From Phycisphaerales bacterium (lineage in GTDB: Bacteria; Planctomycetota; Phycisphaerae; Phycisphaerales; UBA1924): a stretch of 64,000 bases of DNA. Both the position numbers and the translations under genes were made by a program. Positions 25,012-33,496 of this stretch are shown here, in pieces. Below the pieces are notes generated by a model. That model worked only from the letters and a program-made list of their open reading frames with translations. It was not told where the DNA came from and did not search any database. The first letter of the stretch is position 1; each line of letters starts with the position of its first letter. The stretch lies in NCBI GenBank assembly GCA_020427395.1, contig JAGQON010000017.1, forward strand, positions 1-64,000, written 5' to 3'.

Positions 25012-26216
25012 GCGAGTTTCGATACCAGCCGCTGGGTGATGATGAGGGTTTGCGGTCCGCCTGGGCCCGTTCGGGGAGTCTTGCGTTCCGCAACGACCCC
25101 GACACGATCATCGAGTACCTCAATAGGGTCGATCGGGATCGATGGTGCCGCGTGCTGCTCGATGAGCACGGCACGCTCGCCGCGACCATGATGCGGTCAC
25201 GGATCGGCATGTTTATCTGCGGGCAGCGCGTGAGCGCTGTGTCCGCTGGTTTCGTGAGCGTCCCGCCTGAGCAGCGGGGGCGGCGCGTTTCCGTTGCGTT
25301 GATGCGCGAGCACTTGCGAGAGGCCCACGAAGAGGGCACGGCGCTCTCGGTGCTCTATTCCGCCCGTGCCCGGCTCTATCGCGGCGTGGGTTACGAGACG
25401 GCCGGTCGACGCAGCATGATCGAGGTCCCGATCCGCTCAGTCGGTCCCCGCTCGCTCGCCGGTGCAGAGCAGGTGCGTGTCCGCGAGATGCGCGAGAGCG
25501 ATCTCGATGCGATCAAAGCGTTCTATACGAGTTGTGTACGCGGCTTCAACGGCGCGCTCGATCGCGACGAGTGGTTCTGGGGCTACATGCTCGGTGCCTA
25601 CGCCAAGAGCCGTCGCCCGGGCTTTGTGTTCGAGCGAGACGGGCAGATGACCGGCTATGTCGTGCTCACCACGGGCGCACACATCGGCCCAAAGCGTGGC
25701 TCAGAGCTGCACATCTACGACCTGCAGTTCAGCGATGCACAGACGGGGCGGGCGATTGTCCGTTTCCTCACCGGTTTCACTTCCACGCGCGGCACGATGC
25801 TGATCCCGTGCGATACCTCGCACCCGTTCTTCGATCACCTCGACGAGCTTTGGCACCAGATCAAATGGACGGATCTGTGGATGCTCCGCGTCGTGGATTT
25901 CGAGCGAGCAATCCGCGAGCGTGGCTTCAGCGATTGCCTGCAAGGGCGGGTGGTTGTGGAAATCGAAGACACGCTCATCCCCCGGAACACGGGCACCTGG
26001 AAGATCGAGATCGAAGGCGGCCAGGGCACGACAACGCGATGCAATGAGCCCGCGCAGCTGCGCATGGGCATCGACGCTTTCGCCCCGATCTTCAGCGGAT
26101 TCGCCACCGCGTCGCAGATGTGTCTCAACGGACGCGTGCAAGGTGATGCCGCGGCGATCCGGAAGCTCGATGGGTTGTTCGCGGCGCCGACGCCGTGGAT
26201 GGCGGACGACTTCTGA
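25008..26216 (+). CDS. Eis-like GNAT N-acetyltransferase
   Basis: 402 residues, the length of Eis-type proteins, which have two GNAT domains and a C-terminal sterol-carrier-like domain. The first GNAT domain has VSAGFVSVPPEQRGRRVSVAL (acetyl-CoA pyrophosphate loop RGRRVS) and LYSARARLYRGVGYETAG. The C-terminal part (residues 290-390, LQGRVVVEIEDTLIPRNTG, LRMGIDAFAPIFSGF) fits the SCP2-like domain, and the chain ends in ADDF, close to the C-terminal carboxylate that acts as base in Eis. Such enzymes acetylate amines, in some species aminoglycosides. The natural substrate here is unknown. Confidence 0.85.
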   Translation: MSEFRYQPLGDDEGLRSAWARSGSLAFRNDPDTIIEYLNRVDRDRWCRVLLDEHGTLAATMMRSRIGMFICGQRVSAVSAGFVSVPPEQRGRRVSVALMREHLREAHEEGTALSVLYSARARLYRGVGYETAGRRSMIEVPIRSVGPRSLAGAEQVRVREMRESDLDAIKAFYTSCVRGFNGALDRDEWFWGYMLGAYAKSRRPGFVFERDGQMTGYVVLTTGAHIGPKRGSELHIYDLQFSDAQTGRAIVRFLTGFTSTRGTMLIPCDTSHPFFDHLDELWHQIKWTDLWMLRVVDFERAIRERGFSDCLQGRVVVEIEDTLIPRNTGTWKIEIEGGQGTTTRCNEPAQLRMGIDAFAPIFSGFATASQMCLNGRVQGDAAAIRKLDGLFAAPTPWMADDF

Positions 26217-26957
26217 TCAGCACATCGTCATGCCGCCGTCGACGGCGATGGTCTGGCCCGTCAGATAACCCGCGTCGTCGCTGGTGACATAGGACACGCA
26301 GGCCGCGATGTCTTCGGGCTTGCCGAGGTCGCGCGTGCTGATCACGCCCTTGATGTGCTCGATGACGCCGGCGGGCAGGTCCTTGGTCATGTCGGTCTCG
26401 ATGAAGCCCGGTGCGACGCAGTTGGCGGTGATGTTCTTCTTACCCAGCTCTCGCGCGACGGTCTTGGTGAAGCCGGTGAGGCCGGACTTGGCGGCCGCGT
26501 AGTTCGCCTGCCCGCTGTTGCCCACCAGGCCCGAGGTCGAGGCGATGTTGACGATGCGACCGAACTTGCCCTTCATCATCGGGCGGGCGGCGGATCGGCA
26601 GGCGACGAAGATCGACTTGAGGTTGGTGTCGATGACGGCGTCCCACTCCTCATTGCTCATGCGGAGGATGAGGTTGTCCTTGGTGATGCCCGCGTTGTTG
26701 ACGAGGATGTCGAGGCGGCCGTGCTCCTCGGCCACGCCCTCGACAAGCGCTGCGACGGCGTCGAAGTCAGAGATGTCGCAAGTCTTGGCGGACGCGCTGC
26801 CGCCGTCGGCGGTGATCTCGCTCACGAGTTCGTCCAGCGGGCCCTGCGAGCGAGCGACGCAGACGACATGACGCCCGTCGGCAGCGAGACGCTTGGCGAT
26901 GGCCCGCCCGATGCCTCGGGATGCTCCGGTGACGATGGCGACGCGTTGTTCAGTCAT
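26217..26957 (-). CDS. fabG: 3-oxoacyl-[acyl-carrier-protein] reductase FabG
   Basis: 246 residues, a standard short-chain dehydrogenase. NADPH loop VTGASRGIGRAIA (residues 9-21), NNAG motif (LVNNAGITKDN), catalytic Ser in NIASTSGLVG and Y-x3-K in ANYAAAKSGLTGF, then VAPGFIETDM and C-terminal LTGQTIAVDGGM. Reduces 3-oxoacyl-ACP in the fatty-acid elongation cycle. It is the last gene of the plsX-fabH-...-fabD-fabG cluster, 30 nt after fabD. Confidence 0.96.
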   Translation of the reverse strand: MTEQRVAIVTGASRGIGRAIAKRLAADGRHVVCVARSQGPLDELVSEITADGGSASAKTCDISDFDAVAALVEGVAEEHGRLDILVNNAGITKDNLILRMSNEEWDAVIDTNLKSIFVACRSAARPMMKGKFGRIVNIASTSGLVGNSGQANYAAAKSGLTGFTKTVARELGKKNITANCVAPGFIETDMTKDLPAGVIEHIKGVISTRDLGKPEDIAACVSYVTSDDAGYLTGQTIAVDGGMTMC

Positions 26958-26987
26958 GATTCAGGTATTCCTGTAGCGGTGTGTGAG

Positions 26988-27932
26988 TCAGGAGACGGCC
27001 GCGGGCTCGTTGTGCCCGATGACCTTGGTGTCGCGATCGATGCGGCGCATCATGCCCGAGAGGGTCTTACCCGGCGCGAGCTCGTGGAACGAAGCACCGG
27101 GGAACGACTTGACGAGGTGCTCGCAGCAGCCGGCCCAGCGGACCGGCATGGTGAGCTGGTCGACCAAACGCTGGCGGATGTCGTCGGCGTTACTTGTGTG
27201 GGGTTGGGCGGTCACATTCGACATGACCGTGCACGAAGGCGAGTTGATCTGCGTCGCGGCCAACGCCTCGGCGAGGCGATCCGCCGCCGGGGCCATGATC
27301 GGCGAGTGGAACGCGCCGGCGACGGCCAAGCGTGTGGCACGAAGTCCCATCTCGGACGCGACGGCCTCGGCCCGATCGCAGGCGCTGGCAGAGCCAGAGA
27401 TCACGACCTGCCCGGGCGCGTTGAAGTTCGCGGCTACGAGGACATCGCCCTCGCGTGCCTTGTCACACACGGCGTTTGCGGATTCTTCATCGGCACCGAT
27501 CAGGGCAACCATCGACGACTCGACGGCCTCCGCGGCGTCCTGCATCGCGCGTCCACGGAGTGCGACCAGCCTGAGCCCGTCCTCGAAGCTGAAGGCGTCG
27601 GCTAGGTGCAATGCGGTGTACTCGCCGAGGGAGAGCCCGGCGGTCGCGGCGATGCCCAGCTCGCTCTTGGTGGTGTTCTCGGCATCGAGCCAGCCAGCAA
27701 AGCACGCGATCGAGGCGGTGTAGATCGCGGGCTGGGAGACATCGGTGCGGTTGAGTGTGTCCTCGGGCCCCTCGAAGCAGAGCTTGGAGAGCGGGCTGCC
27801 GAGCGAATCGCCCAGTGTCGCGTCGGCACGCTCAAAGATCGCGCGGGCGGCTTCAGAGGTCTCGCACCAGAGCTTGGACATCCCGATGGCTTGTGCGCCC
27901 TGACCCGGGCACAGGAGAATGGTCTTGGTCAT
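26988..27932 (-). CDS. fabD: ACP S-malonyltransferase FabD
   Basis: 314 residues from ATG at 27932 (a TTG two codons earlier is also in frame). Loads malonyl units from malonyl-CoA onto ACP. Shows LCPGQGAQAIGM near the start, the nucleophile elbow GLSLGEYTAL with Ser about residue 101, FHSPIM (His of the catalytic pair) and FHELAPGKTLSGM at the C-terminus. The gene follows the asparagine-synthase-like gene by 18 nt and precedes fabG. Confidence 0.95.
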   Translation of the reverse strand: MTKTILLCPGQGAQAIGMSKLWCETSEAARAIFERADATLGDSLGSPLSKLCFEGPEDTLNRTDVSQPAIYTASIACFAGWLDAENTTKSELGIAATAGLSLGEYTALHLADAFSFEDGLRLVALRGRAMQDAAEAVESSMVALIGADEESANAVCDKAREGDVLVAANFNAPGQVVISGSASACDRAEAVASEMGLRATRLAVAGAFHSPIMAPAADRLAEALAATQINSPSCTVMSNVTAQPHTSNADDIRQRLVDQLTMPVRWAGCCEHLVKSFPGASFHELAPGKTLSGMMRRIDRDTKVIGHNEPAAVS

Positions 27933-27950
27933 AACCAATCATAGCGTGGC

Positions 27951-29726
27951 TTAGTCGCTCGGGAGCCGCCCGTACCAGTCCCAGAACCGCACCAGCGTCG
28001 CCGCGTTAAGCAGCGGGTAGACATTGAGCTTGAATCCCTCGCCGGTTTCATCACAGAGTGTTCGTTCGAGCGTCGGACGATCGATAAGCCCCCAGACGGG
28101 CGAGGATTTGTCGTGGTCGAGCATGCGATCACGCAGGATCGGGCGCAGCCAAGGTTCCCATCGCGCGTGACGCCCGGGGCCCTTCCGCTTCGCGTACACC
28201 GGCTTGAGGTGCGGGACGGCGCCGATGATGTTGCGAGCGAGCTCGTTCCGCAGACGCTGACGCGTGGTCAGGTACGAGTGGAACGGGACATCAAGCACCT
28301 CGGGGGCACACTGCGTGATCAGGGCGCGGTGGAAAGCGTCCGCAAAGCGGTGCTTGGGATGGATCCGCATCGCGACATCGAAGAAGGTGGGCGTGAGGAA
28401 CGGCGCGATGATGTCGCGACGCTCGGCCGAGCGGGTGAGCTGCAAGGCCGCCCATCGCGGGGCCTTGAGCTGGTTCGCGACCACGGTTTGCAGGTTGCCA
28501 TGCGTTACGCCTGCGCTGAGTGCCTGGTCGATCAGTGACTGAACATTGTTGATCGCGGTCGAGGACGCGCGGCTTGTGAACAGTCCGTCGCCTTTCTTGA
28601 TCAGGCGTGTCCGCAGACGCACGCTCGATGTCTTGACGGTGGGGGTGCGGAGCATGCCGCTGAGCGACTCGAATGACCAGCGTGCGATCTCGCCTGCCTG
28701 CCCGGTAATGTGCACCTCGCGGTGCTCATTGGGATCGGGTGAGGTACCCGGCGGGGGACGCAGATATGTGAAATCGATCATGCCGCAGTAGCGATCAAAG
28801 ATCGATTGCTCGCAATCGTCGTAGTTCTCAGCGTTGGGGTTGTTCGGGTCGGATTTGAGCTCGAAAGAGCCGCCCAGCTTGGTTGCGGCCTGCTCAGCAA
28901 TGACGGATTCCGCGGCCCCCTGTGCACCGCCGAAGTGGAAACTGGGCTCGTTTGTTGAGGTGGCGTACAACGCGGCCAGCGCCCGCGAGTCCCGCCCTCC
29001 GGTCAGGGCGCATCGGAAGTCAAAGCCGGCCTCGTCGAGCCGGTGGAAGATCGGGCCAAAGACTGAGGCGAAAGACGATGCGGCCTGATCCGGAGTCATG
29101 TCGAAGAGCGACCGCCCCGCAGCGATGAGCGGGTCCTTGGCGTGTGATGACGGGGCACGATCGATGCCTGCGACTGAGCGTGATCCCTGAGGCAGCAGCC
29201 GAACCGTAGACACCAGCGTGTGCTGCCCGAGCGGTGCCGGTGCGCACAGCAGCCCGGACGCGCCGTACTCATCGAGATCACCCCGGTCCGCGAGCATGTG
29301 GGCGATCAGCGGGCTGTTGGTGAGCAACCAGCCTTCGCCCATGTCCGCGTGGTAACACTGGCAGCCGCCGATGGGGTCGATGACGACCTCAAGCTCGCCG
29401 CTGGACTTTGTGAATCGGATCACGGCGTAGCGCCCGATCAACTGATCCCAACGTTCGGTGCTCATCAGCGTGCGTGCATCGAAGGCATCGAACTCGGGAT
29501 GGAGCGGGAAGCCATCGTACAGGACGAGGTGCGACTCGGTCTCGTGGAGCGGCACACGCGGCGGGACATGTTTCGAATCGGGCGACTCGTGGTAGACACG
29601 GATCACGCCGCCCGACTCGGCGGTGTGCTCGGCGAATCGCCACGGGCCACGGGCTTGCTGAGCGAATACGCGCTCCGCACGCGCGAGCTTCAACGATGAT
29701 GTCGTCGCAACGATCAGGTATCTCAA
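27951..29726 (-). CDS. asparagine-synthase-like protein lacking the glutaminase cysteine
   Basis: 591 residues if started at the TTG at 29726, which has GGAGGGG 5 nt upstream and gives MRYLIVATTSS; an ATG at 29747 without ribosome site gives 598. The N-terminal 210 residues resemble an Ntn amidotransferase domain (IDPIGGCQCYHA, LLPQGSRS) but no cysteine follows the initiator Met, so glutamine cannot be used there. The C-terminal domain has the ATP pyrophosphatase loop TGGRDS (242-247). This make-up recalls beta-lactam synthetase and lasso-peptide cyclase more than AsnB. It sits between fabH and fabD on the same strand. Substrate unknown; ATP-driven amide formation is the likely chemistry. Confidence 0.82.
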   Translation of the reverse strand: MRYLIVATTSSLKLARAERVFAQQARGPWRFAEHTAESGGVIRVYHESPDSKHVPPRVPLHETESHLVLYDGFPLHPEFDAFDARTLMSTERWDQLIGRYAVIRFTKSSGELEVVIDPIGGCQCYHADMGEGWLLTNSPLIAHMLADRGDLDEYGASGLLCAPAPLGQHTLVSTVRLLPQGSRSVAGIDRAPSSHAKDPLIAAGRSLFDMTPDQAASSFASVFGPIFHRLDEAGFDFRCALTGGRDSRALAALYATSTNEPSFHFGGAQGAAESVIAEQAATKLGGSFELKSDPNNPNAENYDDCEQSIFDRYCGMIDFTYLRPPPGTSPDPNEHREVHITGQAGEIARWSFESLSGMLRTPTVKTSSVRLRTRLIKKGDGLFTSRASSTAINNVQSLIDQALSAGVTHGNLQTVVANQLKAPRWAALQLTRSAERRDIIAPFLTPTFFDVAMRIHPKHRFADAFHRALITQCAPEVLDVPFHSYLTTRQRLRNELARNIIGAVPHLKPVYAKRKGPGRHARWEPWLRPILRDRMLDHDKSSPVWGLIDRPTLERTLCDETGEGFKLNVYPLLNAATLVRFWDWYGRLPSD

Positions 29727-29821
29727 AGTGTCCCCTCCCCGAGGCATCGCCCGGCGTGCGCAACGATATCGGCTCAACGGAGTGAGAGAGGCCAGCGGGG
29801 GACGAGCATGTGATTAAAATC

Positions 29822-30847
29822 TCAGAGCTGCCAGAGTGACGAGCCCCAGGTCAGCCCGGCGCCAAAAGCCAGGAACATGACCCGCTGCCCGGGCTGAATC
29901 CTGCCCGCTTCTCGCAGCTCGTCGAAGACCAGCGGGGCAGAGGCGGCGACGGTGTTGCCATACTTGTGAATGTTCACGAGGAGCTTCTCCTCGGGGATCC
30001 CGAACCGCTCACGAGCGGCTTCGAGGATGCGGGAGTTGGCCTGGTGGCAGATGAAGTGGTCCACATCGTCCGCGGTGAGCCCGGCGTCGTTGAGGGTGTT
30101 CTCGATCACTTCCTGGAACTTGGAGACGGCGAACTTGAACACCGCTTGCCCGTTCATCTGGACCTTCTTGAGCTTGCGCTCGTCGTAATCTTCCTGGTCG
30201 GGGAAGTCGATCTGCTGAGAGGGGATGAAGAGATGCTTCGAGCCCTCGCCTTCCGAGTGCATGCGCTGGGCGATCATGCCCAGCTCGATATCGTCGCTCG
30301 CCTGGAGGACGATCGCGGCGGCTGCGTCACCGAAGAGGATGGCCGCACCCCGCCCGTAGGTCGAATAATCGATGAACTGGGTGATGCAGTCGGCACCGAT
30401 GACGCCGATGGTGTTGTACATGCCCGTGCGCGCCATCGCGTCGGCGAGATTCATGGTGTAGATGAACCCCGAGCAGGCGGCGTTGATATCAATCGCGGCG
30501 ATGTTCCCGCACCCGAGCTCTCGCGAGACGATGCACGACACGCTCGGCGTCGGGGTGTCGGGGGTCATGGTGGCGACCAGCAGCAGGTCGAGCTGATCCG
30601 GCGCGATATTGGCGTTCTGCATCGCTGCGCGGAGTGCATTGGTCGCGAGGGTGCTGGTTTTTTCGCCCTCGTCCCACCTTGCACGCCGACGCTCGGTGAT
30701 TCCCGTCCGCTTGAGGATCCACTCGTGCGAGGTTTCCATGCACGATTCGAGATCATGGTTGGTCAGGCGAGTCTCGGGGAGACACTTGCCAGAAGCGACG
30801 ACCCTCACCCCCCGTCTGGGAGCGTGGTGGGTATTGACACTCATCAT
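29822..30847 (-). CDS. fabH: 3-oxoacyl-[acyl-carrier-protein] synthase III FabH
   Basis: 341 residues. Starts fatty-acid synthesis by joining acetyl-CoA (or another acyl-CoA) to malonyl-ACP. Catalytic triad: C125 in INAACSGFIYTM, His in HFICHQANSRI and Asn in KYGNTVAASAPL. Early motif HEWILKRTGITERR is typical. The start codon overlaps the plsX stop by 4 nt, so translation is coupled. A 95-nt gap separates it from the next gene on the strand. Confidence 0.96.
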   Translation of the reverse strand: MMSVNTHHAPRRGVRVVASGKCLPETRLTNHDLESCMETSHEWILKRTGITERRRARWDEGEKTSTLATNALRAAMQNANIAPDQLDLLLVATMTPDTPTPSVSCIVSRELGCGNIAAIDINAACSGFIYTMNLADAMARTGMYNTIGVIGADCITQFIDYSTYGRGAAILFGDAAAAIVLQASDDIELGMIAQRMHSEGEGSKHLFIPSQQIDFPDQEDYDERKLKKVQMNGQAVFKFAVSKFQEVIENTLNDAGLTADDVDHFICHQANSRILEAARERFGIPEEKLLVNIHKYGNTVAASAPLVFDELREAGRIQPGQRVMFLAFGAGLTWGSSLWQL

Positions 30848-31881
30848 GATGCGGGTTCGCCTTGCTCGATCTCTGCGAGCTGCGCGAGGCGATCGACGAT
30901 CTCGTCGTTGACATGCCCACGCACATACTCAAGCGTGTTGCGGATAGCGGCCTTGATGGTGCGTGCCTCGCTCGTGCCGTGGGCGATCATCATGACGCCG
31001 TTAACGCCGAGCAGCGGTGCGCCGCCGTACTCGTGATAGTCGTTCTTTTTATAGATCTGCTTGACGATGGGCTCAAACTGCATGGCCATCTTCGGGTCGT
31101 GCTCAAAGATTTCCTGGGCGATCGCCTGGAAGATGCTCTTGGCGAAGCCCTCGGCCATCTTGAGCACGGTGTTGCCAACGAAGCCGTCGGTGATGATGAC
31201 ATCGGCGGTCCCGCCGAAGACATCGCGTCCCTCGATGTAGCCGATGTAGTTGATGCCCGGGGTGCGACGAAGAAGCTCGGCGGTCTCCTTGGCGAGCCCG
31301 GAGCCCTTGCTCTCCTCCGAGCCAATGTTCATCAGCCCGACACGCGGCTTCTCGATGCCCATCACCCGGCGGGCGTAGACATCAGCCATAATGCCATACT
31401 GCCAGAGGTGGGTTGCCCGAGGCTCTGGGTTGGCACCGGCGTCGCAAAGCACGACCGGGCCATGGAAGGAGGGGAAAGTGACCGCGATACCCGGGCGGTG
31501 GACGCCGTCGAGGCGTTTCATGTGCATCTGCCCCGCGGCGACGCAGGCGCCGGTGTTGCCGGCGCTGATCACCGCATCGCACATCACCTCGGCCTTGCGC
31601 GAGCCGAGCTTGGCCATCTTGACGATGGACGAGTCCTGCATCTGACGCACGGCCACGGTGGGCGCTGCGCCCATGGGGATCGCTTCGCTGGCGTGTTCGA
31701 TCTCAAGCCGAGCGTCGCTGACGCCTCGCTCGGCGAGTGTGGATCGGATGAGGTCTTCCGGCCCGATGAGCACAAGGCGATCGTTCTCGCTCAGGTGTGC
31801 GAGTGCTTCGATGCAGCCATCGAGGATGGCTCCCGGGGCGTGATCGCCGCCCATGACATCAATCGCGATGCGGATCGACAA
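30844..31881 (-). CDS. plsX: phosphate acyltransferase PlsX
   Basis: 345 residues. Turns acyl-ACP and phosphate into acyl-phosphate, the donor for PlsY in phospholipid synthesis; acts at the inner face of the membrane. Family motifs: IAIDVMGGDHAPGAILDG at the start, HASEAIPMGAAP, SAGNTGACVAAG, LCDAGANPEPRATHLWQYGIM and VITDGFVGNTVLKMAEG. Gene order rpmF-plsX-fabH is the widely conserved one. Confidence 0.96.
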   Translation of the reverse strand: MSIRIAIDVMGGDHAPGAILDGCIEALAHLSENDRLVLIGPEDLIRSTLAERGVSDARLEIEHASEAIPMGAAPTVAVRQMQDSSIVKMAKLGSRKAEVMCDAVISAGNTGACVAAGQMHMKRLDGVHRPGIAVTFPSFHGPVVLCDAGANPEPRATHLWQYGIMADVYARRVMGIEKPRVGLMNIGSEESKGSGLAKETAELLRRTPGINYIGYIEGRDVFGGTADVIITDGFVGNTVLKMAEGFAKSIFQAIAQEIFEHDPKMAMQFEPIVKQIYKKNDYHEYGGAPLLGVNGVMMIAHGTSEARTIKAAIRNTLEYVRGHVNDEIVDRLAQLAEIEQGEPAS

Positions 31882-31933
31882 GGCCGACCTCCGTGCGTGC
31901 GTTCAGGTGCTTTCTTGTTGGGAAGTTCAGCGA

Positions 31934-32131
31934 TCAGGCGTCGGTGCCGATGCCGAGCTTCCGCACCTTGATGCGCAGGCCGGGGCGAACATAGCCGGAC
32001 TCAGCGCACGCGCGGTGGTGCATCTTGGGCATGCCGCTCAGCGGGCAGATCGTTGGGGTCTTGCCAGTGATGGCGTCGTGCGAACGGCGGCGCTTGCTGC
32101 GTCCACGGCTCTGGCGTTGGGTTGGAAGCAT
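31934..32131 (-). CDS. rpmF: 50S ribosomal protein L32
   Basis: 65 residues from ATG at 32131, with AAGGAG 7 nt before it; the longer open frame is non-coding leader. Starts MLPTQRQSRGRSKRRRSHD, slightly different from the usual MAVPKRKTS but with the same basic profile. The middle holds CPLSGMPKMHHRACAESGYVRPG and the end IKVRKLG. The position directly before plsX matches the conserved rpmF-plsX-fab order. Confidence 0.93.
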   Translation of the reverse strand: MLPTQRQSRGRSKRRRSHDAITGKTPTICPLSGMPKMHHRACAESGYVRPGLRIKVRKLGIGTDA

Positions 32132-32287
32132 CGTGTGCTCCTTGAGGCTCGTGCTCAAGATGAGCGACGGAGCGGATTTGGCGGCCGAAGTGGGCCGCAT
32201 GAAGTGGTCTAATACAATCCCGGCACGCCGCCGGAGAGGGACGGGAACCATAGTCCGGTCACGGCGTTGAGTCAATGAACACAGGAC

Positions 32288-32316
32288 TGGACACGCCGGC
32301 GAGCACCGCCTATATT
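32288..32316 (+). promoter_or_regulatory. sigma70-type promoter of tRNA-Lys
   Basis: -35 TGGACA (32288-32293) and -10 TATATT (32311-32316), each 5 of 6 to consensus, with the ideal 17-nt spacer. The predicted start near 32323 is 9 nt ahead of the tRNA 5' end. Confidence 0.65.
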
Positions 32317-32331
32317 TGACCCGGAAATACT

Positions 32332-32404
<73 letters not shown>

Positions 32405-32408
32405 CTTG

Positions 32409-32442
32409 AAAAACGCACACGCCTCTGAGCGTGTGCGTTTTT
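32409..32442 (+). terminator. intrinsic terminator of tRNA-Lys
   Basis: Perfect inverted repeat AAAAACGCACACGC / GCGTGTGCGTTTTT around a 6-nt loop, with the T-run at the 3' side (32438-32442). The A-run on the other side makes it bidirectional, so it can also end transcription of the minus-strand gene ending at 32505. Confidence 0.92.
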
Positions 32443-32504
32443 CATTGTACGAGTTCCGGCACAGGCAGTTGGGAAGCCCACTGCGGTACGGGCTTTGTTT
32501 GAGT

Positions 32505-33353
32505 CTAGCGTCGGCGACGCCCCAGACTCAGGCAGCCCGCCCCCAGCAGCCCCAGCCCGCCGGGGGCGGGCACGCTCCGAGAGCCGGTGATCGTGTACAC
32601 GAACTGGTCCTGCCGTCCGGGAGGGCGGCGGGTCTGGGTCAGGAATGTCCCGGTGAAGGTGTCGATGCCTTGAAATCGAAGATCGCCCAGCAGGTTCATG
32701 GTCAGGCTGGTCTCGCTGCCCTCGAACGAGGCGAACTGGTCTGCGAGCCCGCCCGCGGGCAGAACGACACGGAACCCCGCGTGCTCCTCTGTCTCGAATA
32801 CCCCCTGGTAGTACGACCCATCGGCGTAATCGAGGCGGATGAGATCGCCAATCACGCTGATCGAGGCGCTCATCGAGCTGGTGGCGATCAGCGCCCCCGT
32901 TGCGGCATCGAGCTCGCTGATTGAAAGGTCCCAGCTGCCCGCATATGCCGCGTTGCCCTGGGCACGCGATTCGATCTGGGTGATGAAATCCGCATCTGTG
33001 CCCGGTGCCCTCGTGAGTGTCGATTGATAAGTCCCGCCGAAGTACTGCAGGGTCATCGTGGCGTTGTTCTGGTCGCTGAATAGCCCGGTTCCCGAGGTCG
33101 AGCCGGTGTTGTCCCAGGTGATCCGCCCCTCGGTATCGATCTCGCCCAGATACGGCGCGATCCCTCGGATATCCGAGAACTGATACCGGCGATCGCCCTC
33201 TTGGGCCCGGAAGTCGATCCACTCGATCGCGGCGGATGGGCCCGTGTAGGAGTGGAAGAAGACGCCGCGTGGGTCGACGACCGCCCCGCCCTGTGCGTGC
33301 TGAACGCCTGAAAAGGCGATAATGAATCCGATAACGACGCTGCCTCGTTGCAT
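32505..33353 (-). CDS. PEP-CTERM-type secreted protein
   Basis: 282 residues. Signal peptide MQRGSVVIGFIIAFSGVQHAQG, a beta-rich body (about residues 30-250) with many Thr/Ser/Asp, and a C-terminal sorting tail VPAPGG-LGLLGAGCLSLG-RRRR. The tail differs from the canonical VPEP by Ala for Glu, the same variant as the B12-operon protein. Expected to be exported and handled by an exosortase encoded elsewhere. No enzymatic motif is visible. A cysteine stands inside the sorting helix. Confidence 0.8.
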   Translation of the reverse strand: MQRGSVVIGFIIAFSGVQHAQGGAVVDPRGVFFHSYTGPSAAIEWIDFRAQEGDRRYQFSDIRGIAPYLGEIDTEGRITWDNTGSTSGTGLFSDQNNATMTLQYFGGTYQSTLTRAPGTDADFITQIESRAQGNAAYAGSWDLSISELDAATGALIATSSMSASISVIGDLIRLDYADGSYYQGVFETEEHAGFRVVLPAGGLADQFASFEGSETSLTMNLLGDLRFQGIDTFTGTFLTQTRRPPGRQDQFVYTITGSRSVPAPGGLGLLGAGCLSLGRRRR

Positions 33354-33440
33354 GTGTTTTCTCCGAATGGGGTCCGTGGACCGGTTCGTGGGTTCCGGGA
33401 CAGAAGCTACACCGATCTGCGATTCATGCTTTCAGGATCT

Positions 33441-33460
33441 TGCGCGCCGTCGTGCGCGCA
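33441..33460. promoter_or_regulatory. inverted repeat in divergent promoter region
   Basis: TGCGCGC and GCGCGCA flank a 6-nt centre, 36 nt before the AraC-type gene and 87 nt before the divergent PEP-CTERM gene. Perfect 7-bp symmetry in an otherwise plain gap suggests an operator, perhaps of the AraC-type protein itself. No experiment or second copy supports it. Confidence 0.3.
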
Positions 33461-33496
33461 TGAAACCGGAAACGCGACGGTTCGTATCGAGACGCG

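Noticed and set aside
26355..27605. 416-codon plus-strand frame over fabG and fabD
   Set aside because: Crosses two well-supported genes and has low-complexity Gly/Val/Asp composition typical of shadows.
30862..31971. 369-codon plus-strand frame over plsX
   Set aside because: Antisense to a gene with unmistakable PlsX motifs.
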